A DNA stretch of 64,000 nt from Sphingopyxis sp. PAMC25046 (GTDB lineage: Bacteria; Pseudomonadota; Alphaproteobacteria; Sphingomonadales; Sphingomonadaceae): the NCBI RefSeq assembly GCF_004795895.1, contig NZ_CP039250.1, positions 3,348,001-3,412,000 of the forward strand, in the 5' to 3' direction. The position numbers and the translations under genes are program-made. Of this stretch, positions 54,918-64,000 are shown one piece after another. Position 1 is the stretch's first letter. Each line of letters opens with the position of its first letter. The notes under the pieces were generated by a model. It was not told where the DNA came from. It saw only the letters and a program-made list of their open reading frames with translations, and searched no databases.

Positions 54918-57812
54918 ATGAGGTCTAAGACAAGCCTGTTTCTCGCGGCATCGACGGTTTCGATGTTGATGGCATTCGCCGCCCCCGCATTTGCCCAGCA
55001 GGCGCTATCGCCCGACGCCGGACTTTCCGGCGATGGAGACGCAGGGCAGGCGAGTGAAGGCGAGGCGATCGTCGTCACCGGTTCGCGCATCGCCCGGCCC
55101 GAACTCGAGTCCCCGATGCCGGTCAGTGTTACCAACATGGAGCAGGCGCTCGACCTCGGGCGAATCAGCGCCATAGAAGCGCTCGAGCTCGACCCGGCGC
55201 TGGGCACCAATCAGAATCTCAGCAGCGACGTCAGGGGGTGGGATGCGGGAATCGCGGCGGTCAACCTGCGCGATCTCGGTACCAACCGCAGCCTGACGCT
55301 GATCGACGGGCAGCGTCGCGTGTCCGGCTCCGCGCGATCCTCGGCGGTCGATATCGGCATGATCCCGGTGAGCATGATCGATCGGATCGAGGTCGTGACC
55401 GGCGGCGCCGCAGCGATCTATGGCGCCGACGCGGTGACGGGTGCCGTCAACGTCATCACCAAGCGCAACATCGAGGGCCTGCACATTTCGGGACTGGCCG
55501 GCATTTCGGAGCAGGGCGATGCCGCGAAATATCTGGTTTCGTTCGCCACCGGCGGCAAGTTTGCCGAGGGTCGAGGCTCCTTCTCGATCGGCGGCACCTA
55601 TTCGCAATCCAATCCGCTGATCTACACCGACCGCTTCGACTGGCGCGATTGGCCGACCTATCGGGCGAACCCCGAAAATACCGGCATCGATGACGGCATT
55701 CCCGATCGGGTGCTCGCGCCGAACACCCGCCAACTCTATTTCGATTACGTCCCGACCTATTGGCTGAACGGCCAGCGCTACAAGGTCGAGGGCGGCAATG
55801 TGAGCGAATCCAATTGCGACATCGAATATAGCCCCGGGCAGTACGCCGTATGCGATGGCGGCGACGGCAGGAACCTGAGCGACCGCGATCAATTTCGGGG
55901 TGGGCTCAAGTCGTTGGCGCTGATGGGGCGGGTCGATTACAGCATCACCGACGCCATCGAATTCGGCGCGCATTTTTCCTATTCGCGCCAGAAATATGAT
56001 GGGACGTATAATTATTGGCGCGACGACAGCCGGACGACCTATTTCTCCGGCCCGGTCCCCGGCGGGCGCGGCGCCAGCGCGAAGTTGGACAATCCCTATC
56101 TGCCCGACTCCGTCCGGCAGGTGATGCTCGATAACAACCTGACCTCGCTGTATATCGACCGGACCTATGGCAACTTCCCCGAGCGGGAAGAGGATCATGA
56201 CCGGGAAAGCTACACGATCGGTTCCTCGCTCAGCGGCAAGCTGGGCTCCCGGTTCAAATGGGAGGCGTTCTGGCAATATGGCCGCGTGACCGACAATGTC
56301 ACCGAAGCGAATGTTCCCTGGAAATCGCACTGGATCGCCGCGCGCGACGCCATCGCCGATCCGGTGACCGGCGACCCCATCTGCCGCGATGCGGCGGCCC
56401 GCGCACAGGGCTGCGTGCCGTTCGACATCTTCAGCACCGCGCCGGCGACCGAAGCGCAGATCAAGTGGGCGATGGCCGATCGGCACGAGAAGCGGATCAA
56501 CACGCAGCAGATCTACGGCGCGAACATCAGCGGCCCTCTGTTCGCGCTTCCCTATGGCGATGTGTCGGTCGCCGTGGGTGTCGAGCATCGCAAGGAAACG
56601 CTGAAGACCACGGATGATCCGCTCGCGCTCGCGGGCGAGCTGGTTTACGGCGCCGGCCCGTCCGAACACCCCGAGCTCGACAAATCGTTCAATGTGAGCG
56701 AGGCCTATGGGGAGGTGGTCATCCCGCTCCTCAGCGACCTGCCGTTCGCGCGGCGGCTCGAAGTCGAGGGCGCCTATCGCTATTCGGATTATAGCACCGT
56801 CGGCAGCACACATGCCTGGAAAGCCGGGGCGATGTGGTCGCCGGTCGAGGGCCTCAGTTTCCGCGGCGTCCTCTCACGAAGCGTCCGCACGCCGAATTTC
56901 GGCGAGCTTTACGAGGCGAAGGTCGAGACGCTCACCGGCGCATATACCGATGCCTGCTCGCTGGCGCTCTATTACGCCTCCGAGACGCGGGCGGCGAACT
57001 GCAAGGCTCTGGGCATCGACACCCCCTTCGAGACCCCCAGGATCGGGCCGGTCGTCGTCACCGGCGGCAACCCCGATCTCAAGCCCGAAACCTCGAACAG
57101 CCTGACGCTGGGCGCGATTCTGCAACCGCGGTTCCTGCCGGGTCTCGATATCACGGTCGATTATTGGGATATCGACATCAAGAATGTCATCACCCAATTC
57201 TCCTACGCCACCCTTATCCGGCTCTGCGTCGATGCGCCGACGATCGACAATCCCTACTGCGCACGCGTGACCCGCGATCCGGCTACCGGCTATGCGACGC
57301 GGGTCGAATCGAACCAGCTCAATGCCGCCCGTCTCTATGCGCGCGGTGTCGATATCGGGCTGGGCTATCGCCGGCCTATTGGCGAGGGCACGCTCAGCCT
57401 GTCGTTCAAGGGGACCTATCTGCTCGACAAGGTGACCGAAACCACACCGGGGATCCCGGAAGGCGATGTCGTTTCCGACGGTGCCTGGGAGAATCCGAGG
57501 TTCCGCGGCAACCTTCTGATGGCGTACAAGATCAACGACCTCAACATCGCGCTCAACACGCGCTTCATCAGCGCCGCGACCTATGAGCTGAACACCGATT
57601 CGGATGAGGCCTATCCGCGCCAGCATATTCCGGCGAAGGTCTACAACGACCTGTCCGTGCAATATGATATCGGGGAAAAGTATCAGTTCGGCTTCGGCGT
57701 GAACAATATCCTCAATATCATGCCGACCCATATGCCGACGATCTATCGCGACGATAGAATCTATGGCGTTGTTGGCCGCTATTTCTTCACCACGATCAAG
57801 TTGAACTTCTGA
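54918..57812 (+). CDS. TonB-dependent receptor (large, sphingomonad type)
   Basis: A 964-residue outer-membrane receptor: signal peptide residues 1-26 ending AFAQ, a TonB-box region near GEAIVVTGSRI, a plug domain (GGAAAIYGADAVTGAVNVITKR) and a long barrel ending GVVGRYFFTTIKLNF. ATG 54918 has TGGAGG upstream; the frame from 54720 lies in the promoter. Length and plug sequence match receptors for oligosaccharides, glycosides or large conjugates rather than siderophores. Followed by the amidohydrolase after 67 bases. Confidence 0.94.
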   Translation: MRSKTSLFLAASTVSMLMAFAAPAFAQQALSPDAGLSGDGDAGQASEGEAIVVTGSRIARPELESPMPVSVTNMEQALDLGRISAIEALELDPALGTNQNLSSDVRGWDAGIAAVNLRDLGTNRSLTLIDGQRRVSGSARSSAVDIGMIPVSMIDRIEVVTGGAAAIYGADAVTGAVNVITKRNIEGLHISGLAGISEQGDAAKYLVSFATGGKFAEGRGSFSIGGTYSQSNPLIYTDRFDWRDWPTYRANPENTGIDDGIPDRVLAPNTRQLYFDYVPTYWLNGQRYKVEGGNVSESNCDIEYSPGQYAVCDGGDGRNLSDRDQFRGGLKSLALMGRVDYSITDAIEFGAHFSYSRQKYDGTYNYWRDDSRTTYFSGPVPGGRGASAKLDNPYLPDSVRQVMLDNNLTSLYIDRTYGNFPEREEDHDRESYTIGSSLSGKLGSRFKWEAFWQYGRVTDNVTEANVPWKSHWIAARDAIADPVTGDPICRDAAARAQGCVPFDIFSTAPATEAQIKWAMADRHEKRINTQQIYGANISGPLFALPYGDVSVAVGVEHRKETLKTTDDPLALAGELVYGAGPSEHPELDKSFNVSEAYGEVVIPLLSDLPFARRLEVEGAYRYSDYSTVGSTHAWKAGAMWSPVEGLSFRGVLSRSVRTPNFGELYEAKVETLTGAYTDACSLALYYASETRAANCKALGIDTPFETPRIGPVVVTGGNPDLKPETSNSLTLGAILQPRFLPGLDITVDYWDIDIKNVITQFSYATLIRLCVDAPTIDNPYCARVTRDPATGYATRVESNQLNAARLYARGVDIGLGYRRPIGEGTLSLSFKGTYLLDKVTETTPGIPEGDVVSDGAWENPRFRGNLLMAYKINDLNIALNTRFISAATYELNTDSDEAYPRQHIPAKVYNDLSVQYDIGEKYQFGFGVNNILNIMPTHMPTIYRDDRIYGVVGRYFFTTIKLNF

Positions 57813-57879
57813 TCCGGAGACTGGAATGGCAGGCGAGGGGCGCCCCTCGCTTGCCATTCGCAGCCAGGAGAGCCGAGGC

Positions 57880-59466
57880 ATGATCCGATCCCCCCTTGTC
57901 ATTGCGGGAGCGCTGGCGCTCGCTTTCCCCGCCGCCGGGCAGGCCGCGCCGCGCGGCGCCAAGACCGAGGTCGTGCGCGGCGTCGAAGCGCGAGCCAAAT
58001 TGTCGCAAGTCATCAACGATCAATTGTTCAGCTATGCCGAGGTCGGGTTTCAGGAACATGAGACCGAACGCTATCTGAGCGCCCTGCTGGAAAAGCACGG
58101 GTTCGCGGTCGAGCGCAACATCGCCGGGCTGCCGACCGGCTGGGTCGCGCGGTGGAAGAACGGCACCGGCGGCCCGGTGATCGCGCTGGGCAGCGACATC
58201 GATGGCATCCCGAAAGCCAGCCAGACGCCCGGTATCCCGTGGCGTCAACCGATGGTCGATGGCGCGCCAGGCCATGGCGAGGGGCATAATAGCGGCCAGG
58301 CGATGAACATCGTCGCGGCGCTGGCAGTGAAGGACTGGATGGCTCGCACGAACACCGCAGGCACGCTGGTGATCTGGCCGGGCGTCGCGGAGGAATTGCT
58401 GGGCGGCAAGGCCCGTTTCGTCCGCGCTGGCGTGTTCAAGGATGTCGACGCGGCGATCTTCAGCCATGTCAGCAGTCAGCTAGCGACTGCCTGGGGCCAG
58501 CCCAACGGCACCGGCATGGTCAGCGTCGAATATATGTTCGAGGGCGAGAGCGCGCATGCCGCCGGCGCTCCATGGCGGGGACGCTCGGCGCTCGACGGCG
58601 TGATCGCGATGGCGGACGGTTGGGAGATGCGGCGCGAACATCTGCGCCCCGAGCAACGATCGCACTATGTCATCAGCGAAGGCGGCGACCAGCCCAATGT
58701 GGTGCCCTCCGAAGCCAAAATCTGGTTCTATCTGCGCGAAATGAATTTCGACGCCATCGAAAAGATGCTCGCGACCGCCGACGCCATCGCCGACGGCGCC
58801 GCCAAAATGACGAGCACGACGGTCAGCCGGAAAATCCTGGGGGTGGCGGCCACCCAGCACTTCAACCGGCCGATAGCGGAAGCGGCGCAGGCCAATATCG
58901 TCGTGGTCGGCCTGCCCGAATGGGACGCCGACGATCAGGCGTTCGCGCGCGCGGTGCAGGCGAATGTCGGCGCGACGGTGACGACCGGACTGCCGACGAA
59001 GCTGACGGCGTTCGGCCCGCCGCCCGAGGAGCCGAAATCGGCCGGATCGGACGATATCGGCGACGTCAGTTGGACAGTGCCCACGATCACCATCCGCTAT
59101 CCGGCCAATATCCCGGGGTTGCCGGGGCATAATTGGGCGAACGCTATCGCGATGGCGACTCCGATCGCGCACAAGGGCGTCCAGGCAGGCGCCAAGGTGA
59201 TGGCGATGACGGTCGTCGACCTGCTGACCAAGCCGAAGCTGCTGGCGGACGCAAAGCGCTATTTCAGCGAGGTGCAGACCAAGGACCAGCATTATGTTTC
59301 GATGCTGGCGACGGACGATACACCGCCGACGTGGCTGAATGCCGAGACGATGGCGCGGTACAAGCCCGAGCTCGCGAAGCATTATTATGATCCGCAACGT
59401 TACGGGTCGTATCTGGAGCAGCTCGGGGTCCAATGGCCGACGCTGACGAAGGGGCCGGCGAAATAA
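57880..59466 (+). CDS. Exported M20-family amidohydrolase/peptidase
   Basis: A 528-residue protein with a signal peptide (SPLVIAGALALAFPAAGQA). M20/AbgB-type features are ALGSDIDGIPKASQTPG near 105-121, GHNSGQAMN near 138-146 (metal site), VAEELLGGKARFVRAG near 168 and a dimerisation domain in the middle. This group hydrolyses amide bonds such as N-acyl- and aminobenzoyl-glutamate or aminoacyl sugars. Transcribed with the receptor; it likely processes an imported amide. ATG 57880 has AGGAG upstream. Confidence 0.88.
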   Translation: MIRSPLVIAGALALAFPAAGQAAPRGAKTEVVRGVEARAKLSQVINDQLFSYAEVGFQEHETERYLSALLEKHGFAVERNIAGLPTGWVARWKNGTGGPVIALGSDIDGIPKASQTPGIPWRQPMVDGAPGHGEGHNSGQAMNIVAALAVKDWMARTNTAGTLVIWPGVAEELLGGKARFVRAGVFKDVDAAIFSHVSSQLATAWGQPNGTGMVSVEYMFEGESAHAAGAPWRGRSALDGVIAMADGWEMRREHLRPEQRSHYVISEGGDQPNVVPSEAKIWFYLREMNFDAIEKMLATADAIADGAAKMTSTTVSRKILGVAATQHFNRPIAEAAQANIVVVGLPEWDADDQAFARAVQANVGATVTTGLPTKLTAFGPPPEEPKSAGSDDIGDVSWTVPTITIRYPANIPGLPGHNWANAIAMATPIAHKGVQAGAKVMAMTVVDLLTKPKLLADAKRYFSEVQTKDQHYVSMLATDDTPPTWLNAETMARYKPELAKHYYDPQRYGSYLEQLGVQWPTLTKGPAK

Positions 59467-59648
59467 TGCCTGGTTGAACGGCAGGGATCACGCTGGGCCG
59501 GTTTGCTGAAACGCCAACCGCCCGCGGGCGAGACGCGCTGTCGGCGCCTTGGCGTCGGGATCGTTCATAAGCCCGTCTTCGACATCCATTCGCCTCTCGA
59601 TCGCGGGTGGGTTCAATCGAAACGGATAAACGAAGGAAAAAGCGCCGG

Positions 59649-61094
59649 ATGTCGACGACGCCTCCATTGACCCGCCGCCGCCTGCTCACGAACGCGGCGC
59701 AGATCGCGTCGGTCGCCGCAGCGTCGATGTTGATGCCGCCCAATGTGCAAAAGCTGATGGCACAGCCGCTCCGACGCGCGGGTACGCTGAAGGACATCAA
59801 GCATGTCGTGCTGCTGATGCAGGAGAATCGGTCGTTCGATCATTATTTCGGCATGCTTTCGGGCGTACGCGGTTTCGGCGATCCCGATGCCCTGACGCTT
59901 TCCACCGGCAGGAGCGTCTTTCACCAGCCCGATGCCGCGAGCCCCGACGGCTATCTGCTGCCGTTCCACCTCGACAGTTTTTCGACCAACGCGCAGAAAC
60001 TGCCCTCCACCAGCCATGCCTGGACGGTGCAACATCAGGCGTGGAACGGCGGCAGGATGGATCAGTGGCTGCCGGCTCACCGCGCCGCAGACGGCGTCCA
60101 TGGCCCCTATACGATGGGCTATTTCAAGCGCGAGGATATCCCGTTCCACTATGCGCTGGCCGAGGCGTTCACGATCTGCGACGCCTATCATTGCTCGGTA
60201 ATGGGACCGACCTGGCCGAACCGGTTCTATCATATGACCGGCATGCTCGATCCGGAGGCGGCGGGCGGCGGGCCGGTGATCGAAAACATCATGCCGCCCG
60301 GCGGATTTCGCTGGAAAACCTACCCCGAACGATTGCAGGACGCCGGGATCGACTGGCGCATCTATCAATATGGCGAGATGGGGAAACGCCCCAACAACAT
60401 ATTCAAATATGTCGCGCAATTCCGGAACGCCCCCGCGGGTTCGCAACTGGCGCAGCGCGGGTTGCCGGACGCCGACGAGGGCCGGTTCGCGCATGACGTG
60501 CTCCACGACCGCCTGCCGACCGTCTCGTGGCTGATGCCCTCCGCCGTTGGGTGCGAGCATCCCGATTATATGCCCGCCGCCGGCGCCGATTTCATCGCCC
60601 GCCGGCTCAACGAACTCGCCGCCAACCCGGATGTCTGGGCCAAGACGGTTTTCATCCTCAACTATGACGAGAATGACGGCCTGTTCGATCATGTCGCGCC
60701 GCCCGTGCCCCCGGCCGGAACGCCGCATGAATTCGTCGGCGACGTGCCGATCGGCGCCGGCTTTCGCGTGCCGTGCATCATCATATCGCCCTGGACGGCC
60801 GGTGGCTGGGTGTGCAGCCAGCCGTTCGACCATACGTCGACCCTGCAATTCCTGGAGCTGATCACCGGCGTCCGCGAACCCAATATCAGCGAGTGGCGCC
60901 GCCAGACCTTCGGCGATCTCACTTCCGTTTTCCGGTTCCGTCACCCAGCCGCAGGGCCGCCCGTCCTGCCGGCGACAGACGAGTCGTGGGCCCTCGCCAG
61001 AAATAATGCAGCAACGATGCCCTTTCCCTTCGTTCCCGGATCCGGCCAACAGCTTCCGGTGCAGGAGCGCGGCGAGCGCAAGCGAATCCGATAA
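59649..61094 (+). CDS. Exported phosphoesterase of the acid phosphatase/phospholipase C family (PF04185)
   Basis: A 481-residue protein with a Tat signal (TRRRLLTNAAQIASV). Family motifs are HVVLLMQENRSFDHYFG near 55-70, TFPERL-like and FILNYDENDGLFDHVAPP near 342-360. PF04185 contains non-haemolytic phospholipase C and AcpA-type acid phosphatases that release phosphate or diacylglycerol in the periplasm or outside the cell. ATG 59649 is preferred to 59607 because GAAGG precedes it. A paralogue follows directly. Confidence 0.91.
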   Translation: MSTTPPLTRRRLLTNAAQIASVAAASMLMPPNVQKLMAQPLRRAGTLKDIKHVVLLMQENRSFDHYFGMLSGVRGFGDPDALTLSTGRSVFHQPDAASPDGYLLPFHLDSFSTNAQKLPSTSHAWTVQHQAWNGGRMDQWLPAHRAADGVHGPYTMGYFKREDIPFHYALAEAFTICDAYHCSVMGPTWPNRFYHMTGMLDPEAAGGGPVIENIMPPGGFRWKTYPERLQDAGIDWRIYQYGEMGKRPNNIFKYVAQFRNAPAGSQLAQRGLPDADEGRFAHDVLHDRLPTVSWLMPSAVGCEHPDYMPAAGADFIARRLNELAANPDVWAKTVFILNYDENDGLFDHVAPPVPPAGTPHEFVGDVPIGAGFRVPCIIISPWTAGGWVCSQPFDHTSTLQFLELITGVREPNISEWRRQTFGDLTSVFRFRHPAAGPPVLPATDESWALARNNAATMPFPFVPGSGQQLPVQERGERKRIR

Positions 61095-61135
61095 ACGTCA
61101 GACAGGGCGCCGCGGCCCCGCATGAGGAAGACGAG

Positions 61136-62794
61136 ATGAACGAGAATCCCCCCGGTTCGGACGAACCGCTTTCCCCGGAGCGCCGCCTGTTGCTTGGGGG
61201 CCTCGCCGCGGCGGTGGGCGCTGCGGCAATCGGCGATGCGGGAGCCGTCTCCCCACCGGCGGCACCCGCCGCCAAGCCGGTCACCAATGCGGCATTGCGC
61301 GAGGCCATCGACACGGTGGTGGTCATCTATGCGGAGAACCGCAGCTTCAACAATCTGTTCGGCGATTTTCCCGGGGTCGAGCAGCCGCTTTCCGCGGTGC
61401 GCCCCGAACGCTATCTCCAGCGTGACCGCGACGGCAGCGTGCTGAAACAATTGCCGCCGATCTGGGAAGGGCTGGTGCCGCACCGGCAGGTCGTCGAGCA
61501 CCGCGAATATCTGAGCGACGAGACAGTCTATGCGCCGCTCGCCAATGCGCCGTTCGCGCTCACGACGCCCGAAGGCGATCCGCTGCCGCACGGTCTGGTG
61601 ACCCGCGACCTGGTCCACGCCTTCTACAACAACCAGTTGCAGATCAACGGCGGCCGCAATGACGGCTTCGTCGCGTGGGGTAACAGCGGCGCGCTCGTCA
61701 TGGGCTATTATGCGGACAATGCAGCCAACCTTCGGCTGTGGCAGATCGCACGCGAATTCACCTTGTGCGACAATTTCTTCATGGGCGCGTTCGGCGGGTC
61801 GTTCCTCAACCATCAATATCTGATCGCGGCCCATCCGCCTTATTATCCGAACGCCGACACCAGCCCGGCGAAGGGACGCATCACCGTGCTGGACGACAGC
61901 GACCCGCGCGGCATCCGTCCCGGACAGACCGCCCAATCGCCAGCCAGCGCGATGGAGGGGCCGGTGCACTTCGTGCCCAATTCGCTGACGCCCGATTTCT
62001 ACGCGGTCAACACGATGATGCCGCCCTATGCTCCGAGCTACGAACTCGATGCCACGCGGCCAGGGTTTACGGACTGGTCCAGCGCCAGGACGCTCCCGCC
62101 CCAACGCCACGACACGATCGGCGACATGCTCGCGGCCCGCGGGGTCGATTGGGCGTGGTACGCCGGCGGCTGGGGCGCGGCGCTCGCCGGGCACGGCACC
62201 GACGCGGAATTTCCCTCGCGGCCCAACTTCCAACCTCACCATCAGCCGCTCAACTATTTCGTGCAGTTTGCTCCCGGCACGGCTAAGCGCGACCGGCACT
62301 TGCGCGATGGCGGTCACGGCGAAACGGCGCGGACCAACAGGTTCCTGGCGGACGTCGAGGCCGGGCGCTTACCCGCGGTCAGCTATTACAAGCCGCAGGG
62401 CAACCTCAATATGCACGCCGGCTATTCGGATGTCGATGCCGGCGACCGCCATATCGCAGGTGTGATCAACGCATTGCGCAACAGCCCGCAATGGGAAAAA
62501 ATGCTCGTCATCGTCACCTTCGACGAAAATGGCGGGTGGTGGGACCATGTCGCGCCGCCCAAAGGGGATCGCTGGGGCCCCGGGACGCGTATTCCCGCGA
62601 TCATCGTCTCTCCCCATGCGCGCCGCGGGGAAGTCGATCACACGATCTATGACACCGGCTCCATCGCGCGTTTCCTCACACGACGCTTCGGGCTGAAAAA
62701 GCTGCCAGGATTGGTCGAACGCGAGCGCGCGATGGTCGCCGCCGGTGAGCCGCCACCGGGCGATCTCACAGGCGCACTCGCCTTCGACGGATGA
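61136..62794 (+). CDS. Exported phosphoesterase, second PF04185 member
   Basis: A 552-residue protein with a Tat-type start (SPERRLLLGGLAAAVGA). Family motifs are DTVVVIYAENRSFNNLFG near 60-77 and VIVTFDENGGWWDHVAPPKG near 458-477. Compared with the preceding protein it is longer in the middle and lacks the histidine in the ENRSF motif's FDHYFG (here FNNLFG), so substrate preference may differ. Starts 41 bases after the first phosphoesterase; likely co-transcribed. Confidence 0.9.
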   Translation: MNENPPGSDEPLSPERRLLLGGLAAAVGAAAIGDAGAVSPPAAPAAKPVTNAALREAIDTVVVIYAENRSFNNLFGDFPGVEQPLSAVRPERYLQRDRDGSVLKQLPPIWEGLVPHRQVVEHREYLSDETVYAPLANAPFALTTPEGDPLPHGLVTRDLVHAFYNNQLQINGGRNDGFVAWGNSGALVMGYYADNAANLRLWQIAREFTLCDNFFMGAFGGSFLNHQYLIAAHPPYYPNADTSPAKGRITVLDDSDPRGIRPGQTAQSPASAMEGPVHFVPNSLTPDFYAVNTMMPPYAPSYELDATRPGFTDWSSARTLPPQRHDTIGDMLAARGVDWAWYAGGWGAALAGHGTDAEFPSRPNFQPHHQPLNYFVQFAPGTAKRDRHLRDGGHGETARTNRFLADVEAGRLPAVSYYKPQGNLNMHAGYSDVDAGDRHIAGVINALRNSPQWEKMLVIVTFDENGGWWDHVAPPKGDRWGPGTRIPAIIVSPHARRGEVDHTIYDTGSIARFLTRRFGLKKLPGLVERERAMVAAGEPPPGDLTGALAFDG

Positions 62795-63153
62795 GTAGCA
62801 CGTCCAGCTCCATAGTGCGGGTCCGGCAGTGGATCATGCGACCGCAGCTCGTTTTCCCAAGTGCGACTAATCTAGGCCCCCACCGACAATACCGATTGCT
62901 CGCCTTCGAGCGCGGGAACGGCAAGAGAATCCCGACGGACCACTGTTGTTGAACGTCAGTTAGGCCATGCTGGTAATCGTCGGATGAAGTTCTCAATTTA
63001 AGAGCGTTTCCGATTTAAAGTCGGCCTGATATGACCCAAGCCTTCATCCATCCGAATTAGAGCCCAGCGGCCTCCGCAACCGCTGATACTGGCCGGTAGC
63101 AGTCAGTCTGCTCTTAAGCGGAAAAGCTCGAAAGCGGACGTTTGGAAATCTTT
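62795..63153. other. Intergenic region between convergent genes, no gene seen
   Basis: 359 bases of moderately AT-rich sequence between the second phosphoesterase gene and the HlyD-type gene. No coding frame or clear terminator was recognised. Confidence 0.4.
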
Positions 63154-63999
63154 CTAATGTTCGCGGCCGGCCTTCCACAAGGTTTGGGTCAGCGGTTCGA
63201 ACAGATATTCGAGCGCGGTACGTTTACGCAGCGGGACCATCACCTCGGCGGGCATACCCGCCCGTAGACCATTGTTACCGCGCAGCGCCGCGATCTTCTG
63301 CATCTCGGCCGGCGGCACCATCACCTCGATCTCGAAATAATCCAGGCCCGTCCGGTTGTCCTCGAAACTGTCGGCCGACACTTTGCTGATCTTGCCCATC
63401 AGGATCGGTAGACTGCGTTCCTGGATTCCCGAAAAGCGCACCTGCGTTTCCATTCCGGGCGACAGGTCGTCGGCGTCGTTGGGCGACGCCTTCGCCAGCA
63501 CGACCAGCGCCTTATTCTTCGGAACGATCTCCATCAGCACGTCGCCCGGCGCGGCGACGCCGCCGACGGTGAATATCTTCAGGCCGACCACGCGCCCGCT
63601 CGCCGGCGCGCGCACCACCGACTGCGTCAGGCGCTCGCGCGTCGCGAACAGGCGCGGCTGCAATTCGTCGAGCCGCACCTGGACCTCGCGAAGCTGGGTG
63701 GCGACTTCCTCGAGCGTGCGGCGGTCCATCGACACCATCTGGAGGCGCGATTCGCCGATCGCTTCCTCCAGCCGCGCGACGTCCGAGTTGAGCGCGCCGA
63801 AATCGCCGTCGAGCTGCGCCGCGCTGCGCTCGATCGCACGCAGCCGGTTCGTCGACACGAAGCCGCGCGCGGACAGAGTGCGTAGCCCCGTCAGTTCCTC
63901 GTGGATCAGCCGCTGCTGGATGCGGTTCGATTCGATCTGCGCGCCATAACCGACGATCTGCCGGCTATGCTGAGCGACCCGCTGGCCCAGCATGGCGCG
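63154..63999 (-). CDS. HlyD-family secretion adaptor (partial, runs off the right edge)
   Basis: The visible 282 residues are the C-terminal two thirds of a type I secretion membrane-fusion protein: a long coiled-coil hairpin (RLRAIERSAAQLDGDFGALN; LEEAIGESRLQMV; LREVQVRLDEL), the lipoyl half-motif SVVRAPASGRVVGLKIFTVGG and the beta-barrel domain ending EPLTQTLWKAGREH. It bridges the inner-membrane ABC exporter and the outer-membrane channel. The ATG at 63993 is internal; the frame is open to the window end. Confidence 0.9.
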   Translation of the reverse strand, partial: RAMLGQRVAQHSRQIVGYGAQIESNRIQQRLIHEELTGLRTLSARGFVSTNRLRAIERSAAQLDGDFGALNSDVARLEEAIGESRLQMVSMDRRTLEEVATQLREVQVRLDELQPRLFATRERLTQSVVRAPASGRVVGLKIFTVGGVAAPGDVLMEIVPKNKALVVLAKASPNDADDLSPGMETQVRFSGIQERSLPILMGKISKVSADSFEDNRTGLDYFEIEVMVPPAEMQKIAALRGNNGLRAGMPAEVMVPLRKRTALEYLFEPLTQTLWKAGREH

Positions 64000-64000
64000 T

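Overview
The window looks like chromosome of a GC-rich alphaproteobacterium of the Sphingomonadaceae (Sphingopyxis/Sphingomonas type). The evidence is strong G/C third-position bias, a Usg-family protein, a DUF3606 protein, two large TonB-dependent receptors with Tat- or Sec-exported partner enzymes, and a Trb-type conjugation cluster of the kind found in sphingomonad plasmids and integrative elements. I saw no rRNA, tRNA, CRISPR array or intact insertion sequence. The genus is an inference from gene content, not a database match.

0-8.4 kb holds small stress- and repair-type genes: an AlkB-like dioxygenase, an NTF2-like protein, DUF3606 and GFA-family proteins, three very hydrophilic disordered small proteins, a zinc-ribbon membrane protein, a GNAT acetyltransferase, a cupin gene wrecked by several frameshifts, a PfpI/DJ-1 protein, a serine esterase and several unknown small proteins. 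A compact promoter-terminator unit near 7.3 kb may encode a small RNA.

8.5-21 kb is a tightly overlapping conjugation operon on the minus strand, in the order traG-copG-trbB-C-D-E-J-L-F-G-I-DUF2274-HTH. Most genes overlap by a few bases. No relaxase, integrase or trbK gene is in the window, so it reads as a mating-pore module without its DNA-processing half, or with that half elsewhere.

21-28 kb is a protein-quality-control block: a carboxymuconolactone decarboxylase-like protein, DUF465, Hsp20, Usg, groES-groEL with an unusual GroEL tail, a LysR regulator and a second DJ-1/PfpI protein. The hsp20 and groES promoters share a CTTGAA-N12/13-CTTCCTAGCT element that is probably the heat-shock (RpoH) promoter.

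28-36 kb contains exported alpha/beta hydrolases, an IS110-type transposase remnant, a two-gene arsI-arsR unit with visible palindromic operators, and an AraC regulator divergent from a coupled M61 peptidase and serine hydrolase pair.

36-63 kb is a large catabolic island with two apparent regulons. The first (36.4-46 kb, minus strand) has an esterase, SDR, TonB receptor, FAD-linked 2-hydroxy-acid dehydrogenase, MFS transporter, AraC and GntR regulators and a ROK sugar kinase. An AACCTATMTGAYAGCT-like element lies before the receptor gene and before the araC-gntR genes. The second (46.2-62.8 kb) is centred on a LacI regulator. Its genes are a ROK kinase, a PhoD phosphodiesterase/phosphatase, a mannitol-dehydrogenase-family enzyme, a FAD oxidoreductase, an MFS transporter, a TonB receptor, an M20 amidohydrolase and two exported phosphoesterases. 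Three copies of a GATAWCGATAATGTTW operator sit in the two control regions. Together these suggest import and breakdown of a sugar or polyol conjugate, probably one carrying phosphate esters. The window ends inside an HlyD-type secretion adaptor gene.
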